From NCBI RefSeq assembly GCF_035582795.1, contig NC_134365.1:77915635-77979634 (forward strand): DNA of 64,000 bases, written 5' to 3'. The notes below the pieces were generated by a model that searched no databases, had not been told where the DNA came from, and saw only the letters and a program-made list of their open reading frames with translations. Of this stretch, positions 48,668 through 60,972 are shown one piece after another. Source of the DNA: Mycteria americana. Lineage: Eukaryota; Chordata; Aves; Ciconiiformes; Ciconiidae. The translations under genes were made by a program, and so were the position numbers. Position 1 is the first letter of the stretch. Each line of letters opens with the position of its first letter.

Positions 48668-51600
48668 CTGCATAAACCAAACAATGAAAGAGAACAGATT
48701 GTATTACAGTTCTTATCTAAACAGAAGCATATGAAGGGAGACTTAGACATAGAAATAATGGTAACTTTTGTCCTTAACAGTCTGCTGTGAACTAAGTCTG
48801 TAACTGCTGCTTTAACGTAGGATGTCTGCTCCCTTAGTGTTATTTTAAGCACGTGAAGATCTCCTGTCATGTAAAAGACCTGAGATTTTTCTTCAGTAAT
48901 AATTTAAATACATTTCTGTCTCCCAATCATTTTACCTGTGAATTGGAAAGCATTTAAAAAAGTTTTTCTACTGTGAACATTACCTAGGCAAATACTACTA
49001 TTTCCATTTTAGCAATGAAAAAAGTGAGGCAGACAGAGATCATCCAAGTTTGCAAAATGCATTAGCGGCTGTACTGGGAGACTGCCAGTGTCCTCTGTTC
49101 TAAATTGTAGGCAATTCTACTGTTATGCAATGATTTGAGAGTCTATTTATACCTCCACGTTATGGACTGGATAAACCACTGAATGCATCAATGCATAGCG
49201 AGTTAGTCATATGCTTTAGAGGCCCCAATTACGTATCTCTCTTCAGTCCGAGGACATTTACAAAACAACCATTAGATATTATAGCCTTAATGACTGTGCT
49301 TTGGAAAATTAATAGGTATTCTAAATAGAAGTTTGAACAGGGAAACTATTTCAAATGACTTTACCTTCAGGCAGGTAGGAAACCCTCAAAACAGGCAAAC
49401 AAAGGTTCAGAGATATTTGACAGAGGCTTATGAAGAGAAAGGCACAGGCTTTGGTGAGATGGAGGAACAGAATGAGGAGGGATCAAAGTAAGCTAGCACG
49501 GAAGGGACCCCACAGTTTAGATGACAAGTCACACAGGCATGGGACATCCTGGATACTGTGACAGATTGACCAATTATTTAAGAGTTGTGAGGGGTAAGGA
49601 AGATGAGACTGGGATTTATTCTCTCTTGTGTTGCCTAAAGGAACAAGCAATTGTTCCAGAACTCTTTACAAAGCCCAAGCCTGCCTCAACATCCCATGTC
49701 CTTGGAAAGATGAGCTGCAAACTGAGATCATGCCTTTTGTTCCCTTTTTAACCTGAAAATAACTTGTAAGTTGCAAGTAACTTGTAACAATCACCAGTTA
49801 ATTCATGTTAACTAGCATGACTGTACACGCTAACAGACACATTTTGTACAAATTCTGTATGTTGTTCCAACACTAAGAAAACCAGTATATCATTAATCAG
49901 TTTTTTTTTTATCTGAGCTAGGAAGAGTTAAAAAAGCTGATGTACTTTAGAGGCTCATTAGAGTGAACACAGTCAGGATGCAACATGAAAGAACACACAT
50001 CTCCAAGAATTGCTTTGGAGAGTAAGTACTTTAAGATTCCTCTGTTTCCTGACTGATTGGTGGGTAAATTAAAATGGCTTGGAAAAACAGAAACTTTTAC
50101 ATTATCATCACCCACAGAGACAGCTGTCACAGACTTAATACACACTTGCCCTTAAGGCTGTTCGCTCTGCATTTTTAAGTCCAAGCATATATTTTATACA
50201 TTAAAATTAACATACATATGGTACTTCAGTATCAGTCCTTGTGACTCTGAATGAGCACAACCCTTGTTTCTCATTAAATATTTATTCTGACAGGAGACAC
50301 CCTGGTTCTCCATAATTTATTTCTGTATTTCCAATTCTGCCTGCAAACAAAAATGCTATTAAAGCAACCTTGTTCCATGAAAGGAAAAGGAATAACTGCA
50401 TGGGGATAAACAACACCACCAGGACTTTCTAATTTTTTGTTACTCAGCTGCTCTCTAGGCAAAAAGAAGCCATCTCCATTGTGCCTCTGAATACAGAAGG
50501 GCCGCAGAGTTGAAGCAGAACTATGCTGAAACTTCAGGAGAGCAGCACATTCCCTACCAGCTCTCCACAGAGTCCACCAGATAAGTAGGAGGTGAGGGCC
50601 AGGGAGCACAGCCCCCATGGCCTTACCTAGTTCTCCTCAGACCCGTGGCCATGCGCTAGACTTGGCTTGATTGCTAGCAGATCCATGGAGCACTGCAGAG
50701 ATAGGAAATGACATATTAATGTAGGAGGCATGGAGAAGAAGGGTTCCGATTCAGAAGGAAGTGGGCCTTTGGAAGCTCAGAAGTCTTCATCTAAATGTGC
50801 TTCCATCAAAAACAGTGATTCATTGAAAGAGTAATGGTGGGCACATGGCAGGTACTCAAGGCAGAAAATTAAGTGTCTCCAAGTACAGGTTCTTTAAAAC
50901 AGTGCTTTAAATCTCTGAACCTCAGTGCTAATTATTAGCATGCACATACACAAATTACTGTAGTTATGTATGCAGTGCTGCACATATTCCAGCATCCTAT
51001 TCCAATTCACACAGCAAACAGTATTTCTGCAATATCTTCTACAAAGGGGAGGACTGCAAGCTGATAGTTTAGACGTCTGGCTTCTGGCCATCCAGCAGGT
51101 TAAAATTTCTCCTACCGACACCTGCAGTAGGACCACTGATCCTGAATTCTCCCACCCACGATCTCTGTGCTAGTTTTCACTTTTGTCATCCACTATATTG
51201 GCCTGATTTTCTTCCACATTAGCACTCAAGTTACTTTTCTTAGGATTTTCAGGGTCTTAATGCAAATGAAAACTAGAGATTTAACTTTTGAGGGAACTGT
51301 GATTTTTTAACTTGTCACCCTTAATCAATTATCATTTCTCACACACACATTCTTAAGAGCCCCATATAAAAAATTATCAGACCTGATCTCCCATTTTAAA
51401 AAAAATCTAAACCACCACATGCTTATTTGTTTAAAAAGAAAAAAAAATAGCTAAAAGCCTTTATATATATAATTAGATATACATAATCTCCTCACATCTC
51501 TACTAGGATTAAAAACAACTCAAATTAAATTACAGATATCAACAGAGTTGAATGTTCTTTTAGTTTAGAAATGATGGCTTAACCTAGCAACAGACAAATG

Positions 51601-52315
51601 GCAGCCCAGATTCCAGACCTAGCTGCTAAGGTAAGATTCTCTAGCCCCTGGGAACACCAGCTGGCTGGAAAGCCAAACAAACTGGGGTACTGTACCTATG
51701 CATGTGATGAGACGCCCAGGCATAAACTGGGGCTAGCAGAATTTATTAAATTTGCCACTGTGGGAGGTGAACGTGAGTCTTCTGCTGTAGCCCCTGATTC
51801 CCCATCTGCATATAAAGTATACAGAAATTGGCCATTTGAACCAACTAACTTAAACTGATGTCTGTGGAGATGTGTGAGAACCATCATTTTACAGGTGAAA
51901 GCTACAGTAAATTGCTGAAACTGAGATTTTCAAAGGAGATTATAGGAATAATCTCTGATAATCCCAGTCTATCACAAAATTTGGCCAGATCTAAATGCCA
52001 CAGAAACTTTCTTAGTAAAAGGGACAATGATGATACTTATTGGAGAGAAGAAAAATATGAAGGAAGCTAAAGAAAAAAAAAAAAAAAGAAGGTGCAGAGC
52101 TTAACCTTTATACTCCCTAGATTTCTGTCCTGGCTGCCAACAATGATTTATTGTCACTTGAGGGTTACTCACTTTTTAAGTGAAATTAAAGGATTAGGTC
52201 ACCAAGTGGAAAAGCTAGCATGTATGCATATGAAGCCAAGGTTTTTCTTGGAGACAATCAGTAGATCTTGTGTATCTCTAGTATTGTCCATAATTTTTTC
52301 CTTGCGTTGCTGAAT

Positions 52316-52337
52316 GCATGCACATGTATGTGCATGC
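52316..52337. repeat. 22-bp palindrome with alternating purine-pyrimidine
   Basis: GCATGCACAT-GT-ATGTGCATGC is a perfect inverted repeat with 10-bp arms and a 2-nt centre. From 52314 to 52337 the bases alternate strictly purine-pyrimidine, a composition that favours Z-DNA. It lies in SULT4A1 intron 1; no function is evident. Confidence 0.9.
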
Positions 52338-55300
52338 CTTACTTGGGATGGTACAGAAAGAGTAAATAGTCACTGACAAACAAGATTAATCTGTCAGCCT
52401 TTGGGCATGAGGCACCAGATGCAACATTAAGTACCCAGCAATTCCACGCTTCCTTCTTCCAGCTGCAGCAGATCCATATTTTATCCTGGAGGAAGCCTGC
52501 CTGGCCCTGCTACCTCCAAGGTCATATTGCCAAACAGATGTGGAATTCATTTATATTTATCCAATTCCAACTAAAATGGAGCCAGTCAACATCTGAGGAA
52601 CTTCAGTGCACTGTACCTGAGAAATGCTCTTCTGTTACATCAATACAACGCCTCAGGAGAAAACAGTGTGTTCCAGTTTATCACACAATATCTGGAAAGA
52701 GATGGGACGGGAAACAGCATTGATAAGCTACTGCCAGAACTTGCAGGTTTTTAGGAGAGCCTTTTAAAGTATCTGTGAACCTGCATTTCTACGCTGCATA
52801 AGGGCATGCGCAAAAGCAGCCCAAATCACAGCAGTCTGAAAGTGTGCTAGCTGGACTGCACTGTCCTTTTCTGTGGTGCCTAACAATGCACAGAAATCAG
52901 GACTAGTTAAGAATCCTATCACCCCTACAGCAGCCCCTATGATGAACGGCAATGCTTCATTTGTACCCTTTTTCATGGCCAATGCCTCAGCAACAATAAC
53001 AAAGTCAGTTCATGGCCATACTGCCTCTGCTTATCAGGTAAGTGTAACTGCTACAGCAGCAACCAGACGGCATAGCAAGACAGCCAAAACTTTGAAACAC
53101 CACAGATACTCCTTTCTGTTTCTATGCATTAGATGCCTTTTGACATCAAATTTAAGTCTCTGTAGGAGGGAGAAATATTCTTTAGTGCAGCTGTTCTCTG
53201 GCTCCTCTCACTACTTTCTGGCCACTGGACCTCACAGATTTGTTCAAAGTGAAGTGGCAGATACAAAAACATAAAATTTCCTGTGAAATTTTGCTTCCCT
53301 ACATGGAATCTAATGTAGTTTATTTCAACTTTCTCCCCTCCATATCAGCTAACATGGGGAAAACCTGCAGCTCAAGGATGCAAAGGTCTTTGCTATACTC
53401 CTTTTATTCACCCCTTGTTTGGAAACAATAAAATAAAGAAATACTAATATTAGTATTAACAGTCTTCTAGCACTCCCAGTTAGTTGCACTTTGTTTGATC
53501 TACCAATGCTTGATCAAGTTTCAGCTAATACAATGCAACAGACCCATTATGATTCATAACTTTTTTATAGCATTGGTAGATGTAAGTGCTCATTAAAAAT
53601 GAGGGCTGCTAAAGCTGTCAGATTGGCCTAGCAAGTGCTGTAAAGCATTTTCCACATAGTTTGTCTAATTGCTGCAAGCTTATTCCCCTTTCACCAATTT
53701 CAGTGTATATCTGCAGGTAAGTATGACAGATTCATCTTCACCCTGCAATAGTGGAAGGAAAATTAGATTTTTCCATTAGAAGAAAACAATTTCCAAACCA
53801 TAAAAATATCTCCTCTTGAGGTCTGTATGTTCTAGGTCTCCTACATCTTGGAATTCCAACTGGCTTAAGAATAGGGATTTTCATTATCAATTAGGGTTTT
53901 AATAATAAAAATAAAGTATACAGCTTGATACTATATTTTGCAATTCTTCTGTTGCTAGGATTCAGAATAAAGGCTGAAACTGTGATATATTGCCAATATT
54001 TTTGACTGTCCAATTAAATATGTATTAGAGGGCCCGATTTTCAGAAAGGACTGAATACTCATCCTCTAAGATTAATGCCCCTTTTACATGGCCTGAATGC
54101 CCCTAAATTCAATAGTGACCAGCCAAGGGAGTCTGTGGAACATGAGGAAACCGAATCCAGATCTTCTGAAACTGATGGCAAGGCTTAAATAAGATCAGAC
54201 TTAAAAGAAGTGTTAACTGCATGATTTCCAGTAACATTCAGTAAGCAGGGTCTTGGCTTTTTAGACTGATCAATCAGTTTATTTTTCTCTTGCAGCTACT
54301 GGCTTTTAAAACATAGGCTATATTCTGCTTGTCTTTCACTAGACTTACATAACAGAACACAGAAACCGGTCCATTAGGTCTGACCTGTGTTTCAAATGTG
54401 TTTCACCAGAGGCTATAAGCAGCAAACTATGAAAACCGTATTCTATTTAGGACTAAAGTGTACCTTCTATTTGGTAAAAAAGCTGTCACTGAAGTGTTTA
54501 CACACATGTATTACCCATAGCATTATTGCTACTATGTATAATACAGTACCCTAAAGGACTGCTTTAATAAACTGGTTATAAAACAGTGTTATTTTCAGCT
54601 AATGCATTAGTACTATTTTAAAAAAATGGCCTGAGTCCTAATTCTCCTTTATATTAGCACACTAACTACTTAATAGAGGACAGGATAAAAAGTGCAGAAT
54701 CGACCACAGTGCATCTCAGACCAGGCACCAACTGTTGAGGCATCTCCACTTCCATACAGCACGGCAGGCGATGCAGTATGTTTCACACCTAACACCAACA
54801 GAAGCAGCTTGGAGAAGAAGGCCTACTGACACTTTGGAGCATGCTGGATCCTAACACTGGAGCAACACTAATAAATAAAACACACCAGAGCCTGTTCTCT
54901 GGGAGGACACGTGGGACAGCAGAACCCACATCCACAGAGATCAATTTCCCAAAGCAAGGCAGCTTCATCCATAGCTTCTCGGGAACAGTCCCTGGCTCCA
55001 GCTATCTCCCACACCATGCTGGGGAGCACACTGTCTGGGGCACAGCAAAACTGTCAGGGAACTGCTGGCAAGGAAATAGCATGGATGACAGCCTGTCGGA
55101 GCCTCTGTCACAGTTATGTTTACTGGTGAAGCAGATAACTGGATTGTCTATGTTGCCTACTTTAGACTTTATAAAATCAGAAGAAAAATAGCTCAAGAGT
55201 CACATACTCCCCAACCATTGCATCTAACGCACAGCTACCCCAACCTGTCCCAGCAGGCAAGGGTCCACAAGGCAAAGGCCTCTTGTTGAGGACAGCTGGG

Positions 55301-55874
55301 GCAAAAAGTGTTTCTTTTCTATCCCTCTTAATAAGCCTCACATGCACTGCAGCAAGGACTGGGTAAGTAGTATACTAACGGTCCTAAGCACCAAGTCAGG
55401 TCCACAGATTGCTCAAAATCTAGGGATTAAAAACAACAAACCACCAGTTTGTCTTTATTTGCCTTCCGATTGATAAGTCATGATTTGTGTCTTCATGCTT
55501 GTCTCCACATCCATATTTTCATTATATCTAGGTGTCCCGGATTTTGTTACAAGTCCTTCTCTGACAGCTGATAGTGGCTGGTAGCTGATACTTCTTGGTA
55601 TCCGATATTCAAAGGGAAAAGTATTTTACTCTCCTCTTTAAGCTTTAGCTGGGCTGGTAAAATACATCCATGTCTATGGATGCTCATCATGTCTGCACCA
55701 GATGTCATCACCAATGGAGCAGTTTGCATGAAGTTACTCCAATTCACTTAAAATTAAATCAGCCAAAATAGCTTAAGGAGTTTCTATTTTTGGCATCAAC
55801 ACACCTAGCAAATTTTGCCTGGGACAAACTAGAATGCATTCACACAAAATACTCTGCAGGTGGTTCTTTAAGAG

Positions 55875-56122
55875 TGTCACAGTCAAACCCCAGCCAGTAA
55901 CTAAGCCCCACACAGATGCTCCCTCACTCCCTCCTGGGGGGAGAGAATCAGAAGGGTAAAAGTGAGAGAACTCATGGGTTGAGATAAAGACAGTTTAATA
56001 GGTAAAGCAAAAGCCGCGTGCTCAAGCAAAGCAAAACAAGGAATTCATTCACTGCTTCCCATGGGCAGGCAGGTGTTCAGCCATCTCCAGAAAAGCAGGG
56101 CTCTCACACGTAATGCTTACAG
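55875..56122 (-). mobile_element. Truncated LTR, same family as the solo LTR
   Basis: Read on the minus strand, about 250 bp match the 3' part of the LTR at 22274-22867. The match runs from the segment 'tggagccctgctttcctggagatggctg', through the ATTAAA signal and 'gtctttatctcaaccc', to a diverged end corresponding to the terminal ACA. The U3 part with the TATA box is missing. It is more diverged than the solo LTR and has no target duplication, so it is an older, broken copy. It lies in SULT4A1 intron 1 in the same orientation as the gene. Confidence 0.88.
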
Positions 56123-59100
56123 GAAAATTGTTAGGCAAAACCTGCCTACACATTAACGTGCATTTGCATATATTAGGTGGTTAAATTGCAAGAAGGCAGC
56201 ACATCAATAGTATAGTGCAAAACCATTGCAGGTAAGAGTTATACATTAAAAAAAAAGCAGCACATTTTTATTTCAGAATTTCAGGATGCATGAAACTACA
56301 CAGCCTGTTTAGTCAGCTATTGGTTATCTAAGGTCTGGGAGTAAAGCATTTTGTCTCAAACAGAATCCCCCTCAAATTACAGCTGCCCTAAGCAAAACCA
56401 TTCTTTGCAAGGTACCTATGCCCCCACTCATATTTAGCACACAGTCATTCCCTCTGTCTAGTGAATTGCAGTTTTAGGCAAACTACAGCCATTTCTACTC
56501 TATTTCTATTGCTGCTCTTCAGAATTAGAAATGGAAATAGATCTAATTGGGAGTACAAAAGGGGATCAGCCAATTTATATCATCATGGGTTTTCTCAGTA
56601 TTACAGCAAAATCCTTGAAGAGAACACACTATTTCACATTATGAATGTGCGCTTCAGCTATACATTCATAGAGCAATCCAATTGTAGCAATGCCTGTAGC
56701 TGTTCTGTGCTACTTTGGCAACGCTGATCAGCAGTAAACAGGCATTTAACTGGATGGTTAACCGGGGTTTCTGGTTGCCTCGCATCAACAAGACACTGCA
56801 AAGCAGCCAACGTACTGCCAAATCTGGACTGCTGCATGTATAGTCAGTGTGTCTTCTGAACATGATTCTCATCTCACCTGCTTCATGCTTGTCTTATTTT
56901 GTTGGCTTAGATGAATTTATACTCATGCAGTGAACACAGTGAAGGGCTAATTCAGCACCATTGTCTATATCCCATACGGTGATCTAATACATCATCTAGA
57001 ACTTGCAGCCTTATAAGGGATGATGGCCTTCACATCCTGCACAAAAGCAGGTGGGTAAAAGCATAGGAAATCAGCTTGCATTTTTTAAATTATAGATGGA
57101 TTTTGGCATTTAATGACAAAAATCCCTCCTCAGTTGTTTCTCCAGTGCTCTTCCTTTTACCTTTTATCCTTTACTATCTCAGCCACTGCCTCAGACTTAA
57201 CTAGCTAAACCTCCCCTACACACTTTCAGCCCCGTGACATGCTTGCTTCCTGACGTTCCTCACTACCCCTTCACTCCCTTCACAGTGGCTTTAAGACTAC
57301 AGCCCAATTTGGCTGAGATGCTATAATGATGGACCGCTTCCTCTCCCATGTTGTCTTGTCTGCGCGCACACACACAGCAAAACACGTCTCTTGCTTCTGA
57401 ATCTGCAATGTAATATAGGATTAACACATGACATAAATAGTTTATCTCTTTTGTAAGAGTCTGTAAAAGACTTTGGTATACAGAACCATAATTATTTCAG
57501 CTCTTGTGCCCCACCTTCCTGGATTCTCCAAGGTGGTAGAGAAAACTCTGAATAGAGTCACAGCGATGAGACGCTGGGTGCTTCACATTATTAATCCTCT
57601 GTTCATTGCTCCCTCCCACTGAGGGGAAAAACACATTCCTACATACTAGCATTATTATGTGCTCAGCTTTAATACCTAGATGCTTAATTCAATTTAAGCC
57701 ATAATTTGCTAGTTTCTCTATAAAAATATAGATGGTAGGTGACACCCTTTGTCCAGGAGAATTTCTTGTCATTATACATGAAAAATTCTGGTAGAGAAGA
57801 AATAGATCCACATGCCTCCAGTGGAAAATGTAGACAAAAAGATTATATGACTTATCCAAAGTCACAGAATCTCTAGCCAAAAAGTCATATCACATGCCCA
57901 GTGTACCAAACCTAGCATCACTTCTAAAGCAGCACTGATGGGACAATACAGCAGGTAGTTCCTTCCCCTCAGCATAGGGTGTATGAATCCCTACTGTACC
58001 CAAGAGAAAAGTCTTCATTTAATAAAAGACTGCATAATGAGAATGAAAAATGATGTGCGCTTAATCTAATTCAGTCCAATGTTCAAGCATTTTTCTTCCT
58101 TTCATTAATATCTTCACTATGAAGGATGAACATTAACGTGAAATGAGAATGACTGCCTGTTGGGTTTGGCTGATTTACATCATTTTCTAATTCTTTAGTC
58201 TTTGAGGTCATTATCATCTAATCCAGTCAATAGTGATTTCACACATCCAGAATACACTTTACACAGAAACCCTTTTTTCTTTTTTTTTCCTGAGCCTGCT
58301 TTCAAAAAGCAAGTTGCTTGAGTTTTGCATTACTTCACAGCAGGGAAGCAATTATGCTACATTTGCAAAAGACCCAGCAAAACCTATTAGATAGCTGGAG
58401 AATTCTTCCTCTTCCGAACCATTTGTTCTGTCTCTAGTAACATCTCTTCACTGGTTTGATAAAAGGCTCATGAGAGAAACACTGCTAGCTAGATAACAAA
58501 AACGAGTTTTCCTTAACAGATTTTTCTTCTCCACCTTTATTTCCTGTTTGAGGCACATAAGGACCTATTCAGTTCTACTCCTACTGAAATCAAGTCAAAT
58601 GCATCAGTGACAACCTTAACATTGTCTTCAATTACTTATTATTTGATGTTTTTATTTATCATTTCTTTGCCTAGCAGTATTTAAGACTGAGTCAATACCA
58701 GAAGGTATTTTGAGCTATACATAAATAAAACAAAAGATAGACCCATTTCAGAAGGACTTTCAGAGCACAGGAACCCAGTGGCCCTAACCCCCTCAAACAT
58801 CTGTCTACAGGTGTTACTTTCTGCACCTGGGTGGTCCTCACTGGAGTGAGTTTAAGCAGAGTATTTACTCTTCTAACTGGTGGAAGGAACATGACTTCAG
58901 TCACCAAGAGCATGAAATCAGATTCAAATATGGATCGTGTACATCAGTCCCTAAAAGGACACCTCACAAAACATTTCTCCATCACTCAATGCAGTTTGCT
59001 GTTCTGTCTCTGTTTGCATAAGAAGCCCATTCTTTCTGACCAGTTGGTGTAAGAAGTGATGCACATTCATATTGCATTAAAATGGAATGATATCTGAGCT

Positions 59101-60890
59101 TTATAAATTACTTAAGATAGAGAAACCAAGTAACTGTGATGTTATTGTAAAAGAGAAAAAGTTAAATACCATATTCTGATTTTTAAGACATTAACTAACT
59201 TGTTCATCCACATTCATGAAACTAACAGAGGTTTCCTATTGTTCCATGTCACAGGGAAGAGCTGGGAAGTGTGCATAATACTGCCTCAAAAAACAGAGGT
59301 CAAAGGAAAAGAATCCCAAATGTATTTTGTGTAAAAATCTCTCGATTTTTATGCCAACCTCATGATTTCTTGAGGCATGCCTCTGGGCCAATAACATACG
59401 CATTCATTCTTTAAACAAAAATGGATTAAGCTCAAGGGACCAAAATCCTGCAAAGAGAAAAGGACTATAAATCCAAAATACCAGAACCTAGCTCTTTTGT
59501 AACAACAGTTTTGCAGTTGCAAAATAATATCAACAAAACCCTTGGGAGGAGTTCCATATGAGAACACTGGAAGTTAGGGCAAGTCAACTAATTTAACACA
59601 CAAACATCCACGTGGATGCTCGTGTTCCCTGAGGAGCCTTAGCTACAATGGCATGAGGCCATCTCAGACTTGCCATTACCAGGGTAAACCTCTGCAATCC
59701 ACGACAGCTGCCTCACGTCACTGTGTCTGACAGCTCCCAGCCTAGAAACTCCCACAGCTTGGGCACATCCTAGGGCAACCTTTCAGCCTGATTCTCCTCT
59801 CATTTATGACTGCGCAAATCAGGACTGACCGTCAGCAATGGACCTACGTATATCTGTGTAGGTGGGAAGAATCGGATTCCTTGTGCTTAGGCTTATCAGC
59901 CTGTCACATCATGCAGAGGCTACTAGTACATGTTAGTCAGTTAGGCAGCAAGCCAGGGCACCAAAAAAGTACAGCTTACCAAGCCATAACTGGGGTATGC
60001 TTACAGGCAGGTAACAGAGGACACAGGCACAGTGATTCCCTGACATAATACTCAATCAACATAGCTCTGTGCAGACGTGTCACCTACTCACTGACTGCTT
60101 CGGCAGGTAACTGCAGATATGTTAGCTGCTGGGTTAGATGTCCACAGACTGCAGGACGCCCCTGCAAGGGTCATGTGTAGCCACATAGTCTTAGTCATGC
60201 AATAATACTCTTTATATTGAATAGTAAGGGTATTATTGTGCAGTACAATAATGCATAAAGAACCAGAAACTAACCTTGCCAGTAAATATAACATCCCTGC
60301 CAAGAGATTTTTATAGTCTGAGGAAAACATAAAGGGTAGGATTGCACAAGACAAAAAAAGCAAGATTTCACACAAGGCATAGTCATTTGGTACATTTTCT
60401 TTATGGCGTATTTCTTAAATCAAGACATTTTGCCAGTATGTTTTTATAACACGGTCCCATAGACAGCTAAGACTGATTGGAAGGTGAAGGGGAAGAAACA
60501 AGTGGCCAGAGATAAGAAATCCTTAAACCAATTTCACAGCCAAAGAAAAGCTACATATGTCTACATCCTCAATGGTTCAAGCCTCCCTTTGCCTTAAGTG
60601 CAATAACTTTTGAGTGCTGAGTCTGATCAAAGAATATTCTAGCTGTCGATGAGCAGAAGTCTATTAATTTTAGTGGAGAATCAGACAAACAAGGAAAGTG
60701 GGGTTTACGTTGTACCCTCTGTATCTCATTCACAGCCCAGCAGCTGTGATTGTCACTGCTATAATGGTCAATGGATCAAACAGCTGTTTCCCCATAACAG
60801 AATAAAACCTGGGGGCATATAGTGTCCCTGGCATGGAAAGATTAACAGGGAGAGAGTCCTGCAGGGTGCATGTTTTGGGAAAGAAGAGTG

Positions 60891-60972
60891 ATATGGACTT
60901 GGCAGTGTTAGGTTTACAGTTGGATTCAATGATCTTAAAGGTCTTTTCTAACCTAAATGATTCTATGATTAT
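60891..60972 (+). repeat. CR1 LINE 3' tail fragment
   Basis: 'ggcagtgttaggtttacagttggattcaatgatcttaaaggtcttttc' followed by 'taacctaaatgattctatgatt' is the recognisable 3' end of an avian CR1 subfamily, ending in the ATTCTATG repeat. Only the last 80 or so bases are clear. Upstream sequence back to about 60830 may also belong. It is antisense to SULT4A1, in intron 1. Confidence 0.88.

Noticed and set aside
51598..51858. 86-codon plus-strand frame with Lys-Val-Tyr-Arg-Asn-Trp-Pro-Phe, briefly suggestive of a BIR domain
   Set aside because: The zinc-binding Cys/His pattern is absent and the match is limited to a few residues.
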